NCBI GenBank assembly: GCA_043774625.1 | Contig: JAYVTG010000054.1 | Location: 1 to 64,000 of the forward strand | DNA: 64,000 nt | Origin: JAAFIP01 sp043774625 | GTDB lineage: Bacteria > Pseudomonadota > Gammaproteobacteria > Burkholderiales > Burkholderiaceae_C | Direction of reading: 5' to 3' | Shown here: positions 24,076 to 31,104 of the stretch, piece by piece | How positions within the stretch are numbered: position 1 is the stretch's first letter | How the letters are laid out: each line of letters opens with the position of its first letter | Position numbers and translations under genes: made by a program | Notes under the pieces: model-generated | Told to the model about the DNA's origin: nothing | The model's input: the letters and a program-made list of their open reading frames with translations, nothing else | Databases searched by the model: none

Positions 24076-25491
24076 TTACAGCGAGTAGTACATGTCGAAT
24101 TCGATCGGGTGCGTTGCTTGGCGCAGGCGGGTGACTTCACCCATCTTCAGCTCAATGTACGCGTCCAGCATGCTGTCAGAAAACACGCCGCCTTTGGTCA
24201 GGAAGCCGCGGTCTGCGTTCAGGCAGTCCAGCGCCTGGTCCAGGCTGTGGCAAACGGTAGGTATTTTTGCGTCTTCTTCGGGCGGCAGATGGTACAAGTC
24301 TTTGGTAGCGGCTTCGCCGGGGTGAATTTTGTTTTCCACACCGTCCAAGCCAGCCATCATCAACGCGGTAAAACCCAGGTACGGGTTCATCAGTGGGTCT
24401 GGAAAGCGCGCCTCGATGCGGCGGCTTTTCGGGTTGGCCACATACGGAATGCGGATGGAAGCAGAACGGTTTTTGGCAGAGTAGGCCAATTTGACCGGAG
24501 CCTCATAGCCTGGAACCAAGCGCTTGTAGCTGTTGGTGCCGGGGTTGGTGATGGCGTTCAATGCTCGGGCATGCTTGATGATGCCGCCCACGTAATACAG
24601 CGCAAAATCGCTCAAGCCTGCATAGCCGTCACCAGCAAACAGGTTTTTGCCGTCTTTCCAGATGGACTGGTGCACGTGCATGCCGCTGCCGTTGTCGCCA
24701 ACGATAGGTTTTGGCATGAAGGTGGCTGTTTTGCCATAAGCGTGGGCCACGTTTTGCACCACATACTTGAGCATTTGCGTCCAGTCGGCGCGCTGCACCA
24801 GGGTGCTGAACTTGGTGCCAATTTCGTTTTGGCCAGCGCCCGCCACTTCGTGGTGGAACACTTCAACCGGGATGCCCAAGGATTCGAGAATCAGGGACAT
24901 TTCAGCCCGCATGTCTTGCGTGCTGTCAACAGGTGGCACGGGGAAGTAGCCGCCCTTGACGGTGGGACGGTGGCCCTTGTTGCCGCCTTCCATTTTCTTG
25001 CCGCTGTTCCACGGTGCTTCGCCTTCGTCGATCTTGAAGAAGGTGCCCGACATATCGGTAGCCCAGCGCACGTCGTCAAAGATGAAAAATTCTGGCTCGG
25101 GGCCAAAGAAGGCAGTGTCGCCCAGACCAGAAGCCTTGAGGTAAGCCTCGCCGCGCTTGGCAATCGAGCGTGGGTCGCGGTCGTAGGCTTTGCCGTCAGC
25201 AGGCTCTACGACGTCACAGCTCATGAACATCGTAGTTTCTTCAAAGAAAGGGTCGATGTTGGCGGTGTTGGCGTCGGGCATGAGTTGCATGTCAGAGGCT
25301 TCAATGCCCTTCCAGCCAGCAATGGATGAACCGTCGAACGCGTGGCCTGCGGTGAACTTGTCTTCGTCAAAGTGGGACACAGGCACGGTGACGTGCTGTT
25401 CTTTGCCACGGGTGTCGGTGAAGCGGAAGTCAACAAACTTGACTTCGTTGTCCTTCACCATTTTCATTACGTCTGCGACGGTCTTGGCCAT
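24076..25491 (-). CDS. glnA: Glutamine synthetase type I
   Basis: GlnA condenses ammonia and glutamate to glutamine. This 471-residue copy has the class I length and motifs: FDGSSIAGWKGIEASDM, FFGPEPEFFIFDDV, the ATP region KGGYFPVPPVDSTQDMR, HHEVAGAGQNEIG, GSGMHVHQS, NPGTNSYKRLVPGYEAPVKLAYSAKNRSASIRIP, and the adenylylation-site region KDLYHLPPEE with the modified Tyr. Activity is therefore expected to be controlled by adenylylation. A sigma-54 promoter is visible upstream, and ntrBC lie downstream, so nitrogen control is complete in this window. Confidence 0.98.
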   Translation of the reverse strand: MAKTVADVMKMVKDNEVKFVDFRFTDTRGKEQHVTVPVSHFDEDKFTAGHAFDGSSIAGWKGIEASDMQLMPDANTANIDPFFEETTMFMSCDVVEPADGKAYDRDPRSIAKRGEAYLKASGLGDTAFFGPEPEFFIFDDVRWATDMSGTFFKIDEGEAPWNSGKKMEGGNKGHRPTVKGGYFPVPPVDSTQDMRAEMSLILESLGIPVEVFHHEVAGAGQNEIGTKFSTLVQRADWTQMLKYVVQNVAHAYGKTATFMPKPIVGDNGSGMHVHQSIWKDGKNLFAGDGYAGLSDFALYYVGGIIKHARALNAITNPGTNSYKRLVPGYEAPVKLAYSAKNRSASIRIPYVANPKSRRIEARFPDPLMNPYLGFTALMMAGLDGVENKIHPGEAATKDLYHLPPEEDAKIPTVCHSLDQALDCLNADRGFLTKGGVFSDSMLDAYIELKMGEVTRLRQATHPIEFDMYYSL

Positions 25492-25551
25492 CAGATGCTC
25501 CTGGTTGGATGGTTGTTAAACTGGTTTTTTGAGGTTAGCTCGCACTTGTGA

Positions 25552-25567
25552 TGCACTTTTTGTGCCA
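25552..25567 (-). promoter_or_regulatory. glnA: Sigma-54 promoter of glnA
   Basis: On the minus strand the site reads TGGCACAAAAAGTGCA: TGGCAC at -24, five spacer bases and GTGCA in place of the consensus TTGCA at -12. It lies about 60 bp before the glnA start. This fits NtrC control of glnA. I did not find a convincing pair of NtrC enhancer sites in the remaining 230 bp. Confidence 0.75.
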
Positions 25568-25692
25568 AAGTGGGGATTACCCAAACACTCGATTGTGCGC
25601 GATTTTTGGGATGGGATGGGAAGGTGGTGGCTTAATTTCTTTGGATATTGACAGCCAAGTTTGGTTTGCTTCGCCTAGTCCGGCATGGTTGC

Positions 25693-25729
25693 GGTTTTAC
25701 AAAGCCCATGCAGCGGGCTTCGTAAAACC
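25693..25729. other. Inverted repeat in the glnA upstream gap
   Basis: GGTTTTACAAAGCCC at 25693-25707 pairs with GGGCTTCGTAAAACC at 25715-25729 with one mismatch and a 7-base loop. It lies in the 306-bp gap between the CinA-type gene and glnA. It lacks a T-run on either side, so it may be a factor-assisted terminator for the upstream gene or a regulatory site. Confidence 0.55.
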
Positions 25730-25797
25730 AAACAATTGTGTTCTGACCCTATTTAATTGCTATTTAATTAACTTCAATGCACCAAAATAAGGCAATA

Positions 25798-26664
25798 CTA
25801 ACGCACCAACTCGGGACCCGTTTTTGCACCAAATTTGTGCAGTCCTGCAAGCATCTCTGGATAGGCCAAGTCCACGTCGCCAGGAGCGCCTTTCACACCC
25901 AGTTCGATGTGCCGCCCATATTGCGGATGGTCCACACTGGGCAGGCTGAACACTTTCACTCCCTTGTGGCGCTCTTCCAGGTCCACCATCAGGGGCGTTA
26001 AGGCCGCCTCCATCGCACCAAAAACGATGATCGACTTTTCTACGTAGGCAGCTTTGCGGTGCAGGTGCGGGTACAGGGTGTCCAGCACCCATTCCACCAT
26101 CGGCCAAGCCATCACGGGAAAACCGGGGACAAAGTGCACCGTGCCCTTGTGCCGTGCTTCTGCCCCTGCCACTGCCCCAGCCGCAGGGTGCGCAGTTAAA
26201 CCCAAACAGCTAAAGCCGGCAATTTTGTTGTAGGGGTTGGGAATGAGCTGTGCGCTGGCCGGAAAAACGCCCATGTTCAGGCGGTGGATATTGTCGGGAT
26301 GGTTGGGCTCGTACACCGTGCCCTGCTCTTTGGCCAGGTCTTGCATGCGCTGGCGAATCAGCGCCTCTGCGCCGGGGTGCAAGCACAGCTCGGCACCCAG
26401 CGCCTTGGCTGCGCACTGGCGGGTATGGTCATCGGGCGTGGCACCTATGCCGCCGGTGCTAAAAACAATGTCGCCGCCGTCAAAAGCGCGCTTGAGGGTC
26501 GCGGTAATACGCGCCGGGTCGTCGCCAACGTATTCGGCCCAAGCCAGGGGAATGCCGCGTGCGCTGAGCAGCTCAATGACTTTGCTTAAATGCTTGTCTT
26601 GGCGCTTGCCCGAGAGGATTTCGTCACCGACGATGATGAGGCCAAAGTGAAGTGCTGTTGTCAT
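25798..26664 (-). CDS. Molybdopterin-binding / CinA N-terminal domain protein
   Basis: This 288-residue protein has the MoaB/MogA-like fold of competence/damage-inducible protein A: FGLIIVGDEILSGKRQDKHL at the start, then FSTGGIGATPDDHTRQ, NKIAGFSCLG and FVPGFPVMAWPMVEWVL. CinA N-terminal domains hydrolyse ADP-ribose in some species. The C-terminal nicotinamide-nucleotide amidase domain of full CinA is absent, and the remaining 100 residues are a lineage extension. It shares the minus strand with the upstream EI24 gene, 25 bp away. Confidence 0.85.
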   Translation of the reverse strand: MTTALHFGLIIVGDEILSGKRQDKHLSKVIELLSARGIPLAWAEYVGDDPARITATLKRAFDGGDIVFSTGGIGATPDDHTRQCAAKALGAELCLHPGAEALIRQRMQDLAKEQGTVYEPNHPDNIHRLNMGVFPASAQLIPNPYNKIAGFSCLGLTAHPAAGAVAGAEARHKGTVHFVPGFPVMAWPMVEWVLDTLYPHLHRKAAYVEKSIIVFGAMEAALTPLMVDLEERHKGVKVFSLPSVDHPQYGRHIELGVKGAPGDVDLAYPEMLAGLHKFGAKTGPELVR

Positions 26665-26689
26665 GTTTGTCTGAGCATCCGTCTATCTG

Positions 26690-27664
26690 TCAGGGTTTGG
26701 CGTCTGGAACGGCGTTGGGCGGCATCGGCGGGCTGCTGGATGCTGCTGAAGAGCCATTTTGGCTATTTGCCAGCGTCGGATATGCGTGAGCAGCTATTAC
26801 TTCTGTAGCATCCTGTATGGGTTCGGCAGACCCAAAGCGTGGCGCAGCGGGAGCCACTTGCGCCGCAGACTTGTCTGCCCGCATCTTGCCCAGCGCCGCC
26901 AGACAATAGTGCGCAAACCACAGCGACGAGAAGGCAAACACCAGGGTGTAGACCCAAATCGCCACGGTCACCAAAATCGGCGCAAACACCAAAAACATCA
27001 CGCCTGACGCCCACAGCAGCGTAGGCGCAGCGCCCAAGTAGCCCGCCATCACGCCCATGGCCAGCAGAGTGCTGCGGTGCTCTTTGAGTAAAGCGCGCCG
27101 TTCGTCGGCACTGGCATGGTCTGCCAGCGCGTCATAGGCCATGACGCGGTACGTGAGCCAGCCCCAAATCAGCGGCGGCAAAATCAATACCAGCGGGGGA
27201 ATGAGCCATAAGGGGATAGACGCTATCAAGGCAATCAAAGCCACCATCGTCGAACCCAGCGACCAGAACAGACTCATGAAAAGCGAGCCACCCTTCTTGC
27301 GCTCCAGCTTGCTAAAGCGCCGCTCGGCCACCATCGACACCATGGCCGGTGTCATCATCAGCGCCACCACCATCAGCGAGCCGATCACCAAAAACGGGGT
27401 AGCCAGCGCCACAATAATCAGCGGCGCAAGCGCCGCCTTGAGCTTGCCAAAACCCATACTGTCCAGCCCGCCGGTAATGCGCGTCATCCAGTCGCTGGCG
27501 TTCAGCCAGGTGTTGACAATATCGAGCGCAAAATCCCAAAAAAAGTACCCCGCCCCCAAAGCCAGCGCCACCATGATGGCCAGCGGCAAGAACGACAAGG
27601 CAATCACCCGGGGGTGAATGCAGTAGGCGGCAGCCCGCCAGAAGGAGTCCATGAGTAAACGCAT
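26690..27664 (-). CDS. EI24 domain membrane protein
   Basis: This 324-residue protein has the EI24/CysZ-like layout: an opening amphipathic region (SFWRAAAYCIHPRVIALSFLPLAI), four to six membrane segments, and the conserved LIPPLVLILPPLIWGWLTYRVMAYDALADHASADERR loop. CysZ members transport sulfate, but this branch is uncharacterised. The C-terminal 50 residues are a polar tail that includes VIAAHAYPTLANSQNG, encoded by a dispersed repeat at about residues 286-299. The start at 27664 is the first ATG of two close options. Confidence 0.83.
   Translation of the reverse strand: MRLLMDSFWRAAAYCIHPRVIALSFLPLAIMVALALGAGYFFWDFALDIVNTWLNASDWMTRITGGLDSMGFGKLKAALAPLIIVALATPFLVIGSLMVVALMMTPAMVSMVAERRFSKLERKKGGSLFMSLFWSLGSTMVALIALIASIPLWLIPPLVLILPPLIWGWLTYRVMAYDALADHASADERRALLKEHRSTLLAMGVMAGYLGAAPTLLWASGVMFLVFAPILVTVAIWVYTLVFAFSSLWFAHYCLAALGKMRADKSAAQVAPAAPRFGSAEPIQDATEVIAAHAYPTLANSQNGSSAASSSPPMPPNAVPDAKP
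26768..26810 (-). repeat. Dispersed repeat in frame inside the EI24 gene
   Basis: TGCCAGCGTCGGATATGCGT then GAGCAGCTATTACTTCTG and TAGCA is a full reverse-orientation copy. In the gene's direction it encodes EVIAAHAYPTLAN, the same frame as the copies in ntrC, pepN and nnr. Confidence 0.9.
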
Positions 27665-27770
27665 GGCTCCAAGGATACCTCATGAAGAAAACCCTGCCAG
27701 CACTGGCTGACAGGGTTTTGCTGCGCTCAAAAAAACTGCAAAAACGTAGGTGCAAGCTGCACCAAGCGCC

Positions 27771-29056
27771 TTACTTGATCCCCATACAGTTGGCGTAAAA
27801 CGTTACCGTGCCGGGCCAGTCGCTGAAAATGCCCAAAATACCCACCTGCTTAGCCAGCGCGTCCAGCACACGCATCATGTCGCCTTCTCGCGTGATGGCG
27901 GAGTCGAAGCTTTGGTAGTAGAAACCGTTGTTGCCGTCAGCCAAAATACCAGAGCGCTCCAGCGTCCAGGTGATGATGTCTAGCCCGGCGGCTTTTGCGT
28001 TTTTGGCGTAGTCTGAGGCCAGCAGGTTGCCCGCACTGTCAGCGGTCAACAGCCCAAAGATGGGGGCGCCACAATATTAATGCCCTGGCTTTTGTAGCTG
28101 GCCAACTGCGCAAAGCCTGGCAGTTCAGCCACGGTGTTGGCATCGTCAAGGTACACGGCTTGTTTGCCAAAGTTCGGCTCGTTGCGCACCCAGTACAAAA
28201 TGTCATTGATGTCAAACGACTGCGCCCAGACCCGTTTGGGAGACACTCCCGCTTGTTTGTATTCGTCGATCATTTTTTGCGCATAGGCTTGCTGGCTAAA
28301 GCCGTCAAACGGCATGGTCACGGCGGGGCTTTTCAGCTCTGGCGTCATCTTCACACCCAGGCTCTTGAAGAGTGCAATGCTGTCCTTATGCGACATCAGC
28401 GTGCCGCTGCTGGGGCCAGAGTACAGATCGGTACGCCAATTTGCTGTGCCGTTTTGGAACTGCGCGACGGTTTGGGCCGCAGGGTTAAAACCGTCCATCT
28501 TGCCACGCAGAGTTTTGAACTCGGCCAGCGTGATATCACTGGTGCGGCATTCGGCTGTGGCGGGCGTCAGCACCTTGCCGGTGGCGTCCAGAACGGCTGG
28601 CGTAAATGGCTTGGTGCAGCGGCCTGCCAGCGGCGTTACCAAAATATTGGTTGAGGTGTGCAAGTCATTTTGGGCATGCCTGCACACCAGCTCTTTGTCC
28701 TTGGTAAACGTCACATCGCATTCGACAATGCCAGCGCCCATACGCGCCGCCGCTTCGTAGGACTCTTTGGTGTGCTCTGGAAACTGCATGGCGGCACCCC
28801 GGTGGCCGATGGAAAAATCGCTCGGCTGAAACGTAGAGCGGTTGGCAGCGCAGGCCTGTAGCTGCGTCTTCAATGGGCTGGGCTTCATATCGTTGACCAA
28901 AAAGAACGGACGCGGGCCCATTTGCACACTGGGTCCTCGCCCCTCACCCCTGCCCTCACCCCGCCCACGCGAATAGTCATCAGAGTCCGCAAAGGCCATG
29001 CCGGACAAAACAGTACCGAGGCCAGCCAGGACTATCGTAAAAATCGTACGTCGCAT
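27771..29056 (-). pseudogene. Glycerophosphodiester phosphodiesterase, frameshifted
   Basis: The gene encodes a secreted GlpQ-type phosphodiesterase. The first frame (28046-29056) has a signal peptide (MRRTIFTIVLAGLGTVLSG, MAFA), an Arg/Gly-rich linker, the catalytic IGHRGAAMQFPEHTKESYEAA with the His and Glu, and VECDVTFTKD. It stops after IVAPPSLGC. The homologous remainder (FGLLTADSAGNLLAS through ITWTLERSG to NCMGIK) continues in another frame down to 27771. Adding one C to the C-run of the minus strand near 28060-28064 restores a single frame reading APPIFGLLTAD. It is either a real disruption or a base-calling error. Confidence 0.85.
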
Positions 29057-29273
29057 ACAAACTCCTAAATGCAGTGTTGAAGAATAAGCGTGCTGGCAAA
29101 GCGGCTAACACGCCGTAGCTACTTTAGGACTGACTTATGACAGCACGGTGACCTGGGGATGTGCTTACGGCCTACGCGCTTGATTACTCGTTGCAGGTAC
29201 TTGCTTTCGGAATACTCCTTAAGGGCAAGAAGAATGCGAAAATACAACTTTTGACCTTACAGAGACTTTTTCT

Positions 29274-30378
29274 ATGGACGCAGAACAAATCAACCTCATC
29301 GGCACGCAACTAGCCAGCCTGAAGGAACGCACGCTAGATCTTCGGGGGTATCTTTGACTACGATGGCAAGCAGCGTAAGTTAGAAGACGTGAACGCCGCG
29401 CTGGAAGACCCAGCGGTGTGGAACGACCCCAAGCGGGCGCAAGAATTGGGCAAAGAGAAAAAGGCGCTGGAAGGCGTGGTGCTGGTGGTCAGCAAGCTGG
29501 ACAGCGACATTAGCGACAACACCGAGCTGTATGAGATGAGCAAGGAAGACGGCGACCTGGCCGGGCTGGAAACGATTGAGGCTGAAGTCGCCAAAATTGA
29601 AAACATCGTGGCCGGGCTGGAGTTTCGCCGCATGTTTAACCAGCCTGCAGACCCGAGCTTTTGCTTTGTGGACATCAATGCAGGCGCGGGCGGCACCGAG
29701 GCCTGCGACTGGGCCAGCATGCTGCTGCGCCAGTACATTCGCTATGGTGAGCGCAAGGGTTTTAAGGTGATGGTGGAAGACGAGACGGCGGGCGATACGG
29801 CGGGCATTAAAAGCGCCACCATCAAGGTAGAAGGCGAATACGCCTTTGGCCTGTTGCGCACCGAAACAGGCGTACACCGCCTGGTGCGCAAGAGCCCGTT
29901 TGACTCATCGGGCGGGCGGCATACGTCGTTTGCTTCCGTCTTTGTCTACCCCGAGGTGGACGATTCGATCGAGATCAACATCAACCCCGCCGATGTGCGC
30001 ACCGACACCTACCGCGCCAGCGGTGCGGGTGGCCAGCACATCAACAAAACCGATTCTGCCGTGCGTTTGACGCACTTGCCCACGGGCATTGTGGTGCAAT
30101 GCCAGGACGGGCGCAGCCAGCACGGCAACCGCGACATCGCCTGGAAGCGCCTGCGCAGCAAGCTGTATGACTTTGAAATGCGCAAGCAGCAAGAAGCGCA
30201 GCAAAAGCTGGAAGACACCAAGACCGACGTAGGCTGGGGCCACCAGATCCGCTCATATGTGCTGGACCAAAGCCGCATCAAAGACTTGCGCACCAGTGTC
30301 GAAACATCGGCCACGCAAAAGGTGCTGGACGGGGATTTGGACCAGTTTATTGAGGCGTCGCTCAAGCAAGGGGTGTAA
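29274..30378 (+). CDS. prfB: Peptide chain release factor 2, with programmed +1 frameshift
   Basis: RF2 ends translation at UAA and UGA. Translation starts at ATG 29274, runs 27 codons to CTT, meets an in-frame TGA at 29355-29357, and shifts +1 to read GAC from 29356. The shift site GGGGGTATCTTTGAC has the internal Shine-Dalgarno and slippery CTT known from E. coli. The product is about 367 residues (E. coli 365). It has the stop-recognition motif SPF in VRKSPFDSSGG and the catalytic GGQ in ASGAGGQHINKTDSAV. RF2 level should therefore be autoregulated. Confidence 0.97.
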
Positions 30379-30381
30379 GGC

Positions 30382-31104
30382 ATGAACGGCAACACCACTT
30401 GTACACAAGCCCTGATCTTCGACATGGACGGCACGATGATTGATTCGATGCCCTACCACGCGCAGTCCTGGTTGGTGTTTGCGCAGCAGCATGGCATTCA
30501 GATGGACCTGAAAGAGCTGATGGTGAAAACCACGGGGCGCACGGGGGTGGAATGCATGGGTTTGCTGTTTGGCAGGCCTATGTCGGTTGCAGAAGCCACG
30601 CCACTGGTGCATGAAAAAGAAGTGATTTACCGCGAGCTGTTTGCGCCGAAATTTAGCGAGGTAAAGGGCTTTAAGGCCTTTGCTGCCCAGGCGCGGGCAC
30701 TGGGTTTCAAGATAGGCGTGGGCACGGCGGGTGACAAGCATAATATTGCCTTTGCCATGCAACATTTGCAAATGGAACATGCGCCTGAAGTGGTGGTGGG
30801 TGGCGACCAGGGTTTGCCTGGCAAGCCTGAGCCTGCTATCTTTTTGGAAGCTGCTCGCGCACTAAATACGCTGGCTACACACTCAATTGTCTTTGAAGAC
30901 GCGCCTTTTGGCATAGAAGCTGCACGGCGTGCGGGTATGCGGGCGGTAGCGCTGTGCACCAGCCACAGCGCAGACGAACTGGCTGGGCCACATGTGTTAA
31001 CTGCAGTGCGGGACTACACTGAACTGCCTGCTGATTTTTTACACCAGTTATTGACCGAACAACAGAGGGGAACACCATGTTTCGTGAAGGCCCAGCAACG
31101 CTGA
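30382..31104 (+). CDS. HAD-superfamily phosphatase (beta-phosphoglucomutase-like)
   Basis: This 240-residue HAD hydrolase has motif I FDMDGTMIDS, a helical cap, motif II region GVGTAGDKHN, motif III Lys in GLPGKPEPAIFLEAA and motif IV FEDAPFGIEAARRAG. It resembles the beta-phosphoglucomutase/phosphatase subgroup that acts on sugar phosphates; the true substrate is unknown. It starts 4 bp after prfB behind AAGG and overlaps pepN by 28 bp, so the three genes probably form one unit. Residues of about 152-165 (AIFLEAARALNTLA) coincide with a repeat-like DNA segment. Confidence 0.87.
   Translation: MNGNTTCTQALIFDMDGTMIDSMPYHAQSWLVFAQQHGIQMDLKELMVKTTGRTGVECMGLLFGRPMSVAEATPLVHEKEVIYRELFAPKFSEVKGFKAFAAQARALGFKIGVGTAGDKHNIAFAMQHLQMEHAPEVVVGGDQGLPGKPEPAIFLEAARALNTLATHSIVFEDAPFGIEAARRAGMRAVALCTSHSADELAGPHVLTAVRDYTELPADFLHQLLTEQQRGTPCFVKAQQR
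30835..30875 (+). repeat. Dispersed repeat-like segment inside HAD gene
   Basis: GCTAT, then AAGCTGCTCGCGCA and ACGCTGGC at the expected spacings match the forward consensus. It is read as EAARALNTLA, the same frame as the AARAYSTLA copies. The family itself favours FLEAARxL here, so convergence cannot be excluded. Confidence 0.45.

Noticed and set aside
24109..25329. 406-residue open frame on the plus strand
   Set aside because: Antisense to glnA; no domain.
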